Positions 11,911 through 24,734 of a stretch of DNA of 64,000 nt are shown here, piece after piece. A program made the translations under genes and the position numbers. A model generated the notes under the pieces. It was not told the DNA's origin. It saw only the letters and a list, made by a program, of their open reading frames with translations, and ran no database searches. Numbering within the stretch: the first letter of the stretch is position 1; each line of letters begins with the position of its first letter. Location of the stretch: positions 113,527 to 177,526 of the forward strand of contig BDSL01000150.1 of NCBI GenBank assembly GCA_003116995.1, read 5' to 3'. Source of the stretch: Yamagishiella unicocca. Taxonomy: Eukaryota > Chlorophyta > Chlorophyceae > Chlamydomonadales > Volvocaceae.

Positions 11911-14900
11911 TTAGGCGTCTTGCAATTGGAACCAGTGGCCCTCACTGTAGGTGTTGCCGTTGGATGTCATGTCTCCCAGCAGGAATAACATGTAGTAGCC
12001 GTAGGGTGCCACGGAGGGCTGCCACGTGGGGGGCGCGCGGAGCCTGACGATGCCGTTCTCGTTAGACACAACCACCTGTGTGCCAGAGCGGCAGGGTGGA
12101 TAAGAATAGACATTCACATTGCTGAAATGCTCGCCGGGCAGCTGCACGCGTTGAAACCCACCAAGAGGATGACTCGCTGGTTGGTGTTGATCGAGTGGGT
12201 GGTGGCGCACGGCGCAGCCATGGAGGCCCCAGTGATGCTGCCGCCGTACGTGTACGACACCTCAAACTCCCTGTGCGGTTGGTGCACGATTGGAGGGTGC
12301 ACACCATTAGTTCAAGGTTACCTACGTGCACAATGTCGGCTGGGAGGGGAAGAAGGCAGGCGGCAGCTATCTACCCGGTGTCGCCAGCGCGCGATTGTGT
12401 ATGCTACAGGGAGCCGAGGGCACTCTGGGTGTGCGGTGTCACCGAGTACTTACGCGCCGCGAGAGATGAAGTCTGGAGCGAAGGTAATGACCGGACGCTC
12501 AATGTCCGTCCCGATTTCGCTGGGCGTGCCTATTGTGAGGCGCCTATCCAAATCTCCCTCCGGGTTGGGGTTGGCGTCATCACCCGGCTGCAGGCAGAGA
12601 GGAAGAGAGACAGATAAGCTGGCGAATCCGGCCGGAATTGCATTAAGTTTGCAGAGGGTGGGCCGGACACGACTAAACACTGACAAAGTGAGCACGTACA
12701 CGCAAGAACACCGCATTGCGGAAGGAAAAACACGTCTACCCCCTCCGTCTCACCAGGGGCACGCCGCAGGCCTCGCAGCCAGCTGCAAGGATCTTCCCGG
12801 TCACGTCCAGGCATGCCGATGAGTGGTACAAGCGAATGATACCTGCCGTAAGCGCCAGCGGTAGCAGCTTTAGAAGCAGTTGTGTGAGAGGGGCATGCGC
12901 CGCCGCAGCGACATCACAACCAATAGCCAACCAACATCAAAACAGTGTCATGGCGAAGCATAGCAAAAGAACAGCGTTGCGGCAAAGTGTAGCGCAGTAG
13001 CGACTCATAAGGCTGTCCAGTTCATTGCATTCCAAGAATCACAGGACTTGCGCGCAGGTTGCAGGTGCAGCGCATCGCGTTTCATCTTGCGGGTGTGTGG
13101 TTGCTCCAGCCAGGTAGGCTCGGCTCCATGGGCGGCAGACGCCGGATGGGAGTGGCGCAAAAGGCACGCGCAAAGACGGTTCCGCCGGCAAACGGACCGT
13201 CAACTTCGTATCTCACCTATGGGCGCTGTCTCTTTGAATCGACTATTCACCGGCGCCATCGGGTCGTACACGAAGTCGCGGGTGGCGGGGTTCAGTGCGT
13301 TGTAAACGCCCGTGTTCTGCCGCTGGCCCGCCAATCCACTCTGCAGCAGCATGGCACACGCAGCGAGTTCCATATAAGCATTTCAAAACCGGGGCCCTCA
13401 ACATGCGTACCGGCAGGCCAACATCGCATATCACTGACTAGCCATTCCGGCAGACACTCCTCACAGCGGTGCCGGCGGGGCGGGGCCCGGGGCCACAATC
13501 GAGCTGGCCGAGGTAGATGTGCGCAAAGGTAGGTGTGTGTGACACTCTCAGGCGTTAACGCGGAAGGAAGCGACAGCAGCTGGCACCAAGCCAAATGCAC
13601 CGGCTGATGGAAAGCGTGCGACGGGATGCCATGTCTTCTTTCCGTTCCTATGACTTTGCCGGTACCCAACGAACCCACAAGACCCACCTGGGCGCCTCCA
13701 TGTACGACAATCTTGCCATTGGGCAGAACTGCGACGTAATAGAGATGTGCGGGTGGCAGTGAGCAGGGTCAAGGGAACCCCGGGATGGAAGCTACCAGCC
13801 ACCAGCACTGCACGCCAAAGCAGGTGGGCAGCAGAGCAGCGCACGAGCCGCAATGCGGGAACTCACCTATCGAATCACCCATGACTCGCCGCCCGGGCAT
13901 CTCCTCAATCACCCACCTGGGCACATCATGGGAGGCGGGGAATGGGTTTAGCACTGCACCCGTGACACGTCAGCAACATAAAGTTTGGGGCTAAGCTAAG
14001 GTGTGATGCCAGCTCGGGACGGAAGCGATCATCACAATGCAAAACAACAATGCAATGGGGTCTGCGCAGTATAGCAAGCATGTGATTCTGTCAGGGGCTT
14101 ACTTGCTGGTGCAGATGCCGCCGGGGGCGGTGGCACAGTACCAAAAGTCCAACCGCGCGCTGAAGGGGCAGGCGGGCGTGTTACCGTCTGTGGCGCCCAT
14201 GGGCTGCGAGGTGACATACACACACGATAAGAGGTCGGTTAACAGGCTTAGCGGTAAGTTAGATTGCAGGAAGACGGGTCGAGAACCGAGTTGCAATGTT
14301 TGTTAATTCGCTTCGAGCGTCTTCATCCTGATCCCTACACGGAGCTCCGGTGGCCCTCGACTCGCTACTTCAGGACAGCAACGCAAAATGATGCCGTGTG
14401 GACCGCCTGCCTCACACCCACCGCTCCGCCGAATATGATGAACGAGTACGTGTTGTAATCTCCGTTCGCATCTGGTCGAAGCGCGTCGGCCGCGATCGTG
14501 GCCGTGAATCTGTACATGGTACGGAACCTGAACACGGGAGGGAAGCGTCCGTGAGGCGTATACTGTTGGACAGGCGGAATGCAGCGGTTGCCTCATGTCC
14601 ATGCGGACGGACCGCCCTGGTGGCATCAGGAGGCACCCATCCATACACCCAGCAACAGGTGCCCAGAACGCCTCAGCTCGTAGGCTTACTTGTAGGTGGC
14701 GGGCAGCAGCGGGAGGTTGAGCAGCACGTTGTAGTAGCTGTCCGTGATACTGCCGGCTCGGTCGCCCCACCACAGGATCTCGCCTGTACGACAGGTGGCG
14801 GCCAACAGGGAGCGAGAGGGCGACGTGTGGGTCGCGGTGCGGACGTGGGGTTACAGTACATGTAGGCTCGGGCGCTGCCGCAGCGGACTCCTCAGTTGGG

Positions 14901-17900
14901 ATGCCAGGTAGGCACCGCACCGCGTACTCCAATCCGCCCGTCTTACGCACGCAGTAGTGCGCCTTATGTCCTACACCCGCCGTCTACTTCCCGCGCCCCT
15001 TGCAAACATGGGGTGGAGACCTCGTCGCAACGGACGTCTGCTGGTATGTCCTGCTCTCCAACCGTTGTCTAAACCCGTCGCTGGGATCGTGAAGTGGCAT
15101 GTGACCGGCACCGGCGGGCACACATCACCTACACTTCTACACTCTCAAATATGTCCTTTCAAACACATCCCCCTACTAGCCAACCCACCTCGCGGAAGCA
15201 GCGAGATGAAGGGGTACCTGGAATCACCATGAATGGAGGAAGCAGGGGGTGACTTCGCCAATGGGCTCCCCAACCCTTTTGTCTGGCTACACCCGAGCAT
15301 CAGCCTGCTCCCCTGCTTGGTGTCTCCAGGAGCCGGCCAATTCGACACAAACGTTCTTGGCGCCACAGGAGCCCACCCAACAGCGTGTCCTGACACCCGT
15401 CACCTCTCGTTTTCGCTGCCTCATCCCCCTGCCCAGCTGCGATCGCATGACGATCCCTTGGGGCGCGAACGGTGTTCAGGCAGACTTGAAACTCACCAGT
15501 TGTTGCCGGCGGCGGCTGCGAAGACTGGTGGCTGGGGGATATCCAGTGTGAAGGACGAGTCGTTGGGGTCAAACAGCTCAGCAACCGGAGCTGGCGGCCC
15601 GACGCCCACGTTCTGGGTGCCTCCCACGATCAGAACCTGCGACAGCAAGCACAAACAAATAGTTGGAATATTTCCTTTTCAGCGCATCACCATGCGGGAT
15701 TGCAGACCTAAAACAATGCGCGCAGTCCTAGCATACAATCAACCCGCCGGCGATTCACTCCCCAAGTGTTTCAAACCCCTGAACGAACTATTTTTAACCA
15801 AGTAAGAAGCAAGGAATTGTAAGTAACGTCAGACTGACGGCAAGTAACGACAAGGAAACTGAAAGGCAGCGTGGAATAAGCCTGGTGGTGCAAGGCGTGT
15901 CGTGGCTTAGCACACAGGCACGTTCTGCCGCAGCTTACCTTGCCGCTAGCCAGGCGAAGTGGGGTCGGGTACCACCTGCAGTGCGACGGAGGTAGCCCAG
16001 CCATCAAGCCACAAAGTTAGGGGCCTGGGCTGGGTCAAAGAAGCACGGCAGGACGGCACCGCGCGAGTGGGCGATGACCTGGATTGCACTACATTGCCTT
16101 AGATTCGTAATGGTACATAATGGTACACAATGGCACACAGTGTCATGGCCGAGCAACTACCATGCATGCACCGCTACCTGCACCGGAGCCCACCTTCTGT
16201 AGTGCATATTCCTGATAAAGCTCATACTGTTCGTGGCCGGGTGGAAGTACTGCAGGCAGCGTGTTCAGGCGTGAGACAGAAACCGGCGATTAGCGGGGGA
16301 GGAAGGGCGGCATCTCCAGCTGAGCGTCGCCTTCAGCCCCGACGCTAGGGAGCACGGCCGTCGGGCACAACCTGCAGGGCTGCAGCCACCTCGCCTAAGC
16401 CCCTGAAACCCTAAACCCTACAAAGGAGGCCACCTGGGGGACGACCGGAGGCAGCCCCAGTTCCCGGCGGCAGTAGCCTTCTCAAGCCTTCAATCGAAGC
16501 GGTGCAAGGCCGTACACAAATGACCCGTGTCTCACGGGGTGTGGCCGTTATAATTACTTTGAAATATCCCCAACGACCACCAACCCCAATGTGGTCCCTC
16601 TGTGATCACTTCCTAACCCCTCACAGATTTAAGGGCGCTAGTACGTTTGACGAGATGCCGGTGTGGCAGCCAGCAAATTTCCTAGAGTGCGCTGACTGCC
16701 ACACAGAGGAGACCCGTGGGTCGCCGCTTCAGCACAAGCGAAAACCGCAGAGGAAACATTTGGGGCGCTCGCTTGTGGTTGCGGTGCGGACTCACCGACA
16801 TGACTTGCAGGCCCTCCGGGAGCCCAGTGCTGCCGCTGTGACCCCCCATGATGAGGGTGCTGCCGTCACCTAGGACGATTGTGCCACCACAAAAGTGCTG
16901 GTAGCCAGGATAGAAGGCAGCGCCCTGTACATGGATACGTGATGTGGGGGCCGGGGGACTCAAGGGCACAGGCGACAGCAGCGGGAAAGCCACCGGATAG
17001 CTGCTGCTGCCGCCGCTGGCACCACCCGGGAAGGCTGACAGCGATGTGTAAAAGAGCTGCAAAAAAGATTGTGCTCTGGCCGAATCGAAACAGGGTTAGT
17101 ATGGGATAACGCTGCTAAATCATTCTATAGGACCAGTTAAACCCCATGGACATCGCCGAAAGGACTTCGAAACTACCCACAGCAAGATTGCCGCAGTCCT
17201 ATAGGCATGAACCGTGCGGCCACTGTAACGCGGTCTCTCTCATGAACCGTTCGCCCGTACCCCGGGCAGTTCAGGAACGACAGAGGGTCCGGTGGCAGCA
17301 TCATTCCATAGCCTATACTGGACACGCATCGGGCTGACCCCGCCGGCACTTGCCCTTCCGCATCCGCAGGTGCTGTACGTACACCCTCAGCAAAGCGCGT
17401 TGACGCAGTGTGCTGGTTCCGGCCGCCCGCCCGTGCCAGTTGGCGTGTCAGTTGGCGTGGACAGCATCGCAGCTTTCTGCCGAACACACAAAACTATGGC
17501 ACGATCTAGTCTGCGGCTTGAATGCTTGCACCCACCGTCTGCGTGTCAAGGTCGACGGTAGCGGCACTCCATCCTCTCTTATTGTCGGCGGTCTTGAGGG
17601 AAATGATGAGATACTTGCGGGTGCCAGGCTGGGAGGTCATGCTGATCGCGACAATGGGCGCGTTGAAGCCAAGCATTTCGTAGTTGGCCGCGGGAGGAGA
17701 AGGAGGCGGGGAGGGAGGCTCGGGGGGTTCGGGGGAAGTTCAGGGGGCGGGGGTGATGGCGGGGGAGGCGACGGGGGCTTGGGGGGAGGGGGAGAGGGCT
17801 TGGGGGGAGGCGGAGAGGGCTTCGGAGGCTTGGGGGGAGGCGAGGGGGGCTTGGGGGGAGGAGGAGAGGGCTTGGGGGGAGGCGGAGAGGGCTTAGGGGG

Positions 17901-18664
17901 CTTGGGAGGAGGCGACGGCGGCTTGGGAGGAGGTGGGGAAGGCTTGGGCGGAGGTGATGGCGGCTTGGGGGGAGGCGGGGAGGGCTTGGGGGGCTTGGGG
18001 GGAGGTGACGGGGGCTTGGGAGGAGGTGGGGAAGGCTTGGGTGGAGGCGATGGTGGCATGGGCGGCCGCACGGGAGGCTTGGGGGGCCGCGTGGGTGGTT
18101 TTGCAGGCTTTGGGCTGGGTGGTGACGACAGGGATACCGAGACGCCCGCAGGCACTGGGCTCGGGGGGAGTGGCTCGGGGCTCGGTGGGTTCAGGGATGA
18201 CTCGGGGCTTGGTGGGTCCAGGGATGGCTCGGGGCTCGGGGGGCTCGGAAATGGCTCGGGGCTCGGCGGGTTCGGGGATGGCTCAGGGCTCGGTGGGTTC
18301 GGGGATGGCTCGGGGCTCGGTGGGGGAGGATCGGTTGACACCGACTCGTCCAGGTACCGGCGAACCATGCGGGCGCCCTGCCAAGGGGCCATCAGGAGGG
18401 ATGTAAGCTGGATGTTGCGCATAAGCACCAAGAGCGCAACGACCGTGATCGGGCTGGCGATTGGAGAGGGCCACCTTAATAACGGACCCGCCACAAAACT
18501 AACGGCTATGGACCAACCTCAAATACAGGGTGGAATTCATCATTAAATACGTGTGAGGCCTCCGCAACGAGGCTTGCAGCTGCGGGGTATAAGGAGGCGC
18601 ACAGCACTGCGGCAGCCATGACCAGCGCCATGGTCGGCCCAAGCCGCAACCGGTATACCCGCAT
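11911..18664 (-). CDS. Glyoxal/galactose-oxidase-like copper radical oxidase, copy 1 (possibly pseudogenised)
   Basis: Secreted enzyme of the family that oxidises aldehydes or primary alcohols with O2 to give H2O2; probably acts in the algal wall. Seventeen exons by phase: 18664-18518, 18377-17536, 17056-16796, 16249-16194, 15975-15939, 15636-15497, 15217-15189, 14783-14690, 14527-14422, 14203-14103, 13916-13867, 13728-13688, 13340-13217, 12842-12754, 12587-12454, 12303-12162, 12075-11911. Exon 1 encodes a signal peptide (MRVYRLRLGPTMALVMAAA). Exon 2 is a long Pro-rich linker. Catalytic motifs: HFCGGTIV (cross-linked Cys), RRWYPTPL (cofactor Tyr), RLYHSSACL (axial Tyr and Cu His), TTHSINTNQR (second Cu His). 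WVIEEMPGRRVMGDS is typical of the glyoxal oxidase domain. C terminus is DUF1929-like (APYGYYMLFLLGD). Lesions: one G missing in a homopolymer near 17,722 shifts the frame in exon 2, and the exon 16 acceptor reads GG instead of AG (12,304-12,305). Either could be a base-call error. Confidence 0.78.
17536..18377 (-). other. Pro-rich (SPPPPKP) linker exon of oxidase copy 1
   Basis: Encodes about 230 residues of PPSPEPSPNPPSPEP and SPPPPKPPSPPPKPPKP repeats, the hydroxyproline-rich pattern of volvocine wall proteins, between the signal peptide and the catalytic domain. Copy 2 has 76 fewer codons; part of the difference is the run of PPSPEP-x(3) repeats near the N-terminal end. The one-base deletion lies near the 3' end of this exon. 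Confidence 0.8.
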
Positions 18665-18699
18665 TCTGCCTTGGGATTACTGGTATTAGCTGCAATAAC

Positions 18700-19320
18700 T
18701 GATATTAATTAAGCTATGCGGGATGGTTCGTAGCTTTACCGTAGCCTTGCAAGCACTAGGTAATGGCGAAGGCCCAGGGAACAGGAGGCTCACCAGCCGC
18801 ACTTCGTAACCGCATTTATATATAGGACATACATAAAAATGCAAGCTCCTTACTTATGCAAATAAATTGCGGCATACAATTGTACGGTCAGTCCGGAAAG
18901 ATAATGGCGGGCGCAGGCGCAACTTGGACGCGAAGTAAAACCAGTGCAAACATGCAATTAAAGAACGGGCAGCATGCAAGCTTTGACATACAAGTGGAAT
19001 GGATGTGCCGTGCGTGTCAGCATACTACAAAATCGCAAGACAGACTTGTCTGACCATTACTATTCGCTGCACGGCGTGCTGTCGTGTACCATTAAATGTA
19101 TCATTGAATGTATCATACAACCGCAGCATCTCGGATCCTCAAGCCAATTCGGGCTGTTCAACTTACGAGGAACTGCCTGAACGTCAGACCTTATCGCTTG
19201 ACAGGACATGTTGAATTTGAGTCGTCTATATAGAGACTCGCGTAGACAAACATTTACGGCCGAATCTTCGCTTGTTTGCATAAAAATATTGCAATATTTC
19301 ATCTCTAATAAAAAAATAAG
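18700..19320. other. 5' flank of oxidase copy 1
   Basis: Upstream intergenic region of the - strand gene, diverged from the corresponding part of copy 2 (48.4-49.0 kb). No clear TATA box or other promoter element could be assigned. Confidence 0.35.
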
Positions 19321-19500
19321 CCTCAAGCCCGGGCCTGCCCGGGCGAACCCAAAGACAAGGCGAGGGAACAGATGCCGGGCCCCTGCCGGGCCTCACCATA
19401 CGACAGCCGTGGATGAACCCAACAGACGCCCCCAAGGGCACAGGCAAGCCTCGCAAAGCACAACAGACGCCGGGCAAAGGAAAACTACGGCCGTAAATTG
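19321..19500 (-). mobile_element. LINE family 3 3'-end fragment
   Basis: Begins CCTCAAGCCCGGGCC on the + strand after an A/T run, as in the other family 3 copies. About 180 bases long and non-coding. Confidence 0.5.
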
Positions 19501-19552
19501 TTAGCCATAAAAATGAGACCACACCTTACGACAACACCAGTCCACTGACCAT

Positions 19553-19587
19553 GCCCCACTGGCTTCAAGACAAGAAGCCAGTGGGGC
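19553..19587. other. Perfect 14-bp stem hairpin
   Basis: GCCCCACTGGCTTC and its exact reverse complement are separated by 7 bases (AAGACAA). It lies just beside the family 3 fragment and upstream of oxidase copy 1. Confidence 0.7.
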
Positions 19588-19639
19588 TAATTGCGCCTGA
19601 AGCAACATGGGAGACGTCCTAGCAGGTTGCAAATCATTT

Positions 19640-20570
19640 CAAAAATAATACCGGCACGTGATTCGATTCTTCTTGAGTGAGGAGCGCATGCCGGCGATGA
19701 GTAACTCCGTTGAGCTGCCACAACATGGCTCGTGGGGGAATCACTGCGCATGAGGAACATAATGCAGCCGTATATTCCACGTGGATGTGGACACGAAGCT
19801 GCGCGCAGGTCGTCGCCGCTCACAGTGCCAGCCTCGGGTCGAAACCGCAAACTGGTGCCCACCGGTGCATGGAAACCTACATACAGATGGCTGTGCCCTG
19901 ATGCACTGATGAACGCCAATGCGCTCATCAAACATGTTTTATACTGTAGAAACCAATCCGCCCCTACTCGCGACACGCTTGTCCGCGCGCCGATGCGATT
20001 CTTACTGCTGGTTCTGTGTCATGGATGGCCTATGATGGCCTGGCCCATCGGGCCCTCCTGGTTGCGCTTCCGCGCTTGCAGTTGCTCCGACTGCCTGGTA
20101 ACTTTCGCATTTTTGTAATATAGTTTTGAATGTGCCATCATTGCTGCTAGCATCGAGCTTCTAGCACCGAGCAAAATCAGCGGTCCCAGGCGTACGTCTC
20201 GAATACCAGCGAATACCAAGTAGGACGCCACCAGAGATATTTAGGCCACCGTGCCCTACCTAATGCTGGGTTCGTTATAATTATCATTTTCGCAGTTGAG
20301 GATAGCATTCCTAGCAGGTATGGGAGGCCTCGATGCTACAGACGGTACCTCGCAAGGTGTTTCTCTCTGTTTCTCTGCGCTTGCGGCATCCTGCAATCGT
20401 CTACTCCTACTCTGAGTCCACTGCTCAACGAAAGCAATTCGACATTTTTTTGGCCATAATCGCGCAGCGACAAGCAGGCGGCACACCGCTTAGCCAAAAT
20501 TGTGAAGGCGGTAACCGTTTGCTGTCTAGTAGTAGACTTTACAAATGCCCTAACCGTAAGGCATCGTGCC
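19640..20570. repeat. Oxidase 5'-flank module, copy 1
   Basis: Shares GAGGAGCGCATGCCGGCGAT, GAAGCTGCGCGCAGGTCGT, CTACTCTGAGTCCACTGCT and GCCCTAACCGTAAGGCATCG with 49,020-49,830. The first part also recurs at 40,480-40,650. It marks the far edge of the segmental duplication. A short + strand piece of LINE family 1 3' UTR (about 20,030-20,085) is embedded in it. Confidence 0.65.
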
Positions 20571-21957
20571 TGGCCTATGTGTTGAGTAACACGTTTGGTG
20601 CATTGTACAGTATACCTCGCGAGTGGCCGCCGGTGGTCGCACCTTGTAAAGCAAACGCCCCAAGATTACAGCCGCATTCGTCTTTTACACGCGTAAGTGG
20701 AGAGAGAGGTGCTCACTCCAGACGTCCAGATGTCCAAATGTCAGACCGGTATGCCACAGTCAGACGCAGTCAGGTGCCCTCGGGCACTGTAACGGCGGAA
20801 ACCTACCGCCGTTACAAGGACTCAAAATCTATTTTGTAGTAACATCTGTAACCTCCCGCTTTCAATATTGCATTCGGCCGTCCTGTAAGTTGAGTTGAGT
20901 TGTTACAAGCTGAGGCCACGATGCTCATGAACCGCGGAAAAGCACGTCCAGACCAAAATAAAAATAAAGACGTGGCAAAAGAATAATAGTAGAAGGTACA
21001 AATAGTACGCAAGGTTCTTTAGTCTGCTCGGCTCGGCCTGCGGCACCTTATCGCATGTACGACGTGCGCTAACCAAAGCTCGTTGCACCACTTTATTACT
21101 TTTGGGCAAAGCAATATTTGGGCTTTGGAAACGCCTGAGCAAGCAACCCTCGACACTTGCGTAAGCAGTGCTGAAGGAAGACATTTTCGCCAGTTTTCGC
21201 ATGGTTGGAATCGGATCGCGCGACAAGCGAGCATGGGTATTTTTGGGCGGGTAAGGTGCTGAGGATTCTGGGAGCACTCGGTACGACTATCGGCAACATG
21301 TGCGCGGAACGTGAAGTAAGTGCTGAAAAAGCCAAGGCGATAGCCGCCTTGGAGATCCCGTTCGACAAGGTGCTTGAGGAGTTCAGGCGGCGTTTGTTGC
21401 TCGACTGGAGCTCAAGCGATCTTATTTTCCGGGCGTCCCAACATGATGTGCTTCAACGGCACCCCTATTCGTGCAAACCCTGTACCATCTATCGGCCCTG
21501 TCACTACCTTCTGGGCGATTAACTCCAAGGCTCCAGACACATAACCTAAAGCGCATAAGTGAGGTGCGCGGCTTCGGAGGGATGTACCCTTTCAGGTGCT
21601 TCCCGTTCAGATGCTTCTCTTTCAGGTGCTTCACCTCTGACGGTTCACAACCTGGAGTAAAAATGTGCCGGCCCGCTGCCGGCCATTTCGTACATAATTC
21701 TCAACCGCAATGCTGGGCGTGTTACAGGGACCACAGAAATGATGTTTTCTGCATGTTTTCCACATTGTGTTCGGTCTTGTGATTTGGGACTTATTTGTGC
21801 GAGGTTTGGTGGCTGTGTCGCGGTTACAGGGACCCAAGGGGCCTTAATGGCATGCAGCACCTGGCAGCACGACAGGCATTAGGACATGCATACGGACATG
21901 CATTAGGATATATATAACGGCGTGCATTACGACATTACAATATTAATGAAAAGACAA
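20571..21957. other. Region without a secure gene
   Basis: A + strand frame at 21,205-21,522 encodes EREVSAEKAKAIAALE and FDKVLEEFRRRL, which is more protein-like than its neighbours, but I find no splice context or family match. The stretch 21,870-21,945 is a degenerate GCATTAGGACAT-type simple repeat. Confidence 0.25.
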
Positions 21958-22870
21958 AACGTGCTCAAGCAAGCCCGGGGGAACCCAAGACAAGAAGAGA
22001 GACCCGTGCCGGGCCTCACCATATGGCAGCCGGGGCTGAACCCAGCAGACGGCCCCAGGCAAGCCTCGAAGAACGCAATAGACGTCAGGCAAAACCAATA
22101 CAAGAGGGGGAGGAAGAAGAAACGAGGCCATAACTTATAAGGCAAGTGGCCCCAGGCCCCAGGCCCTGCCCCAGGCCCCAGGCAAGCTGGGGCTTTTACG
22201 CCTTCCTGTCATCCGTGGTTACACCTTTTCATGCTTACAACAAGAAGCAAGCGCTAGCAGCCAACAGACGCCCCCAAGCAAAGACACAGAAAAATAGGAC
22301 ACCTCGCCGCGCCCCAGGCAGCGGGGTCCCGACAAAAAAGACAACCCAGCGCAAACCCAGGTACCCCACATCCCACGGCCGGAAAAACGGTGAGATCAGC
22401 CAACAGCTGGGACCGACGTGCCCAGGGCACCATCCACCCGCAAAAAAAGGCCCCACCGAAGCAATCGGCCAGCTAAGGGAACTTCAGCATGACGGGCGGT
22501 CCCAACAAATCAAGGCCACAAGGACGGCAAAAGCACAAAACCGGGCAGACGGCATCCCAGGCACACCCACCAACGCGGCCACAGACAACAAAAACAATTA
22601 GGCGCACCAACCCGCACGGAAGAGCAACGCAAAAAAGAAAGAAACAGGCCCCGCCCCAGAAGGCGACAGACAGGCGGACAGGCGGCCCACGAACAGGACG
22701 AGGCAGGAACCGCTCAGGCCCACTAGGGCAGCATGAATCAACCAGCACACCGAAAGCGACCCGCAAACACATGGAAGAACGTGTGGGCGGCCCCGACAGC
22801 ACCTCATCCGGCCCGCGGCACACCAAGACGAGCAAAACCCCGCAGGCGGGCCCGCGTACAATCGCACGCA
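21958..22870 (-). mobile_element. LINE family 3, longer 5'-truncated copy
   Basis: Starts with the family 3' end (CAAGCCCGGGGGAACCC) and continues as a strongly strand-skewed A/C-rich stretch like the 3' UTR of the copy at 23.5 kb. It is bordered on both sides by GCATTACG-type simple repeats (21,870-21,945 and 22,870-22,980), suggesting insertion into such an array. Confidence 0.45.
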
Positions 22871-23544
22871 TCACGACACACGCATTGCGGCATTACGGCA
22901 TTACGGCATCGCGACACACATTATGGCATTACGACCTGTCACGACACACATTACACATGGGACGCATCACGACACGCACGGCTGAGTACGTTTTCTTGAA
23001 GTTTACAATGACAAAATATACAGGTTTTCCTTATTTGTCAGGGCGCAGCCCTATTGGGTACGGCAGGGTGTCCCTACAACCGCAAAAGGAAAGTCGCAAC
23101 GAGCGTACTGGTTATCCAGCTCGACGTGATACGTTGCCGCTGCCATTCCATCGCATGACGTATCATCGGTACTCGATGAAGTAGAGGGCCGATTTCCAAC
23201 AGTAAGGGAAAAAAGGCCCAGAACACAGCGCGACAGAGAAGGCGGGCACCGCGCCACCCAGGGAAGGGTTTTGAGGAAGACCCGTGGATGCGAAAAAAAA
23301 TCGTTTAGGACAGGGGGGAGGGCGCGTGCTTAACAACGACAGATTGATTGCCAGCAAGCTTAGCTTACGTCCTGAGAACACGGGACTAGTGGCTTTCTGC
23401 CGTACAGCCTCATGCCCAAGGGGCATACGCCCAGTTAACCCGGCTATAGCTGCGCAGAGCCCAAATTAACTAGAGCGAAATAGCCCGCCGTTAAAGTAAC
23501 ATCTCATTATTATAACAACAATGGGAACTTACAGCAGCGTCCTC

Positions 23545-24245
23545 AAGCTCGGGCGAAACCAAGATACGAAGAGAAACCCATTGTGGGCCTCGCCATACAA
23601 CGGCTGAACCCAACCGACGCCCCACGGGCGCAGACAAGAGTGCGTCGAAAAGCACGGTGGATGCGATGCCAAATCAAGGCACGAGGGGGAAGCCGTAAAA
23701 ACGAGGCCACACCAGCGCTAGCAGCCAACAAACGCCGCAAAAGGCATGGGAAAAAGGGCAGAAGGCGGCGGGCCTACAACAGAAAACAACCCAGGCACCC
23801 CAAAGCCCAACGCCATGAGACGGCAAGAGCAGCAAACAGCCCGGACCGACGCGCGCAAGTCACCAGCCAAGCAACCACCCGCAAATTAGCAACCACCACC
23901 AACTGCGCGCGAGCGCAAGGCACAAGGCGGGGTTCCCCAGGGGGCCAAGGCACCGCGGCCCGGCGTGAAGCGTGAAGTGGCCGAGGCCAATCGCACTAAG
24001 GGCGACAACATCTCAAAAGGCACTGCTCACTGCCGGGGGCCCTTGCACCCGCCACAGCCCCACACGGGCCAGCGGCCGAAACCCCAGCATGGGCAGCCCC
24101 CGGCCGACCACGCACGGCAGCCCGCAGGGCCACGTAGCCGACCGATTTTGCCCAGCCCTCCGGGGCAAGGCAATACCGCAAGGTGTTACTTCGAGCACAC
24201 CGATCACCACACGAGCCACAGGGCAATGCCGGAAGTGGTGGAGGC
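23545..24245 (-). mobile_element. LINE family 3 copy with ORF2 C-terminal remnant
   Basis: The - strand at about 24,240-24,000 encodes HHFRHCPVARVVIGVLEV, the zinc-finger end of a LINE ORF2 (HHFWFCPVAQAVIAQLE in family 2). It is followed by an A/C-rich 3' UTR ending in the family terminus at 23,545. 5'-truncated. Confidence 0.55.
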
Positions 24246-24339
24246 GAGGGGTAGGTGAGTGTGACTTAGGTAAGGGCGTGATATGAGGATTGTGTGACCC
24301 CGAAGTTGCGTAGATGTTGAGGTACGTAAATGCTGGACG

Positions 24340-24402
24340 GTATTGTTGTAACGGTTACAGTGGGTTCCAGACCAAGAGTTAGAACCATCGGGCACATCAT
24401 AT
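24340..24402 (-). mobile_element. LINE family 2 3'-terminal stub
   Basis: TTGTTGTAACGGTTACAGTGG followed by the family 2 GGTTCCAGACCAAGAG on the + strand; only about 60 bases of the element are present. Confidence 0.5.
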
Positions 24403-24734
24403 GGTATGTGTAGTGCGTCCATTGGCTTTGTATTGAAAGGAAGGAGGCAGGATCCGTTCGTGGGCGTGACACCATGGTCGCGTGCTTTTGAGGTGCTTTG
24501 TGGGCGTGCAGTAGTCGCGAGTTTTACTGTTGCATGCAAAGGGCGCGATTCAAAGTGATGTAATTTGCGTGTAGTGCGAGGGCTGCATGCGGCCACACGG
24601 GCGCGCGCATGAGGTACATGAGGAAGAGGTGGGGCTTGCACAGTGTCCAGGGAGATAAAAAACACTGAGGCCGGTACGCAATACAAAGCACTGAGGCCGG
24701 TACGCAAGGTACTTGACAAGTGTTCGGCATCCTT

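Noticed and set aside
16405..16420. CCCTAAACCCTA, like a plant-type telomere repeat
   Set aside because: Only about two units inside oxidase intron 3, and degenerate in copy 2; no telomere or interstitial array.
17410..18546. Long Gly-rich + strand frame (GGGEGLGG repeats)
   Set aside because: It is the antisense of the oxidase Pro-rich linker exon; the same happens at 47,544-48,005.
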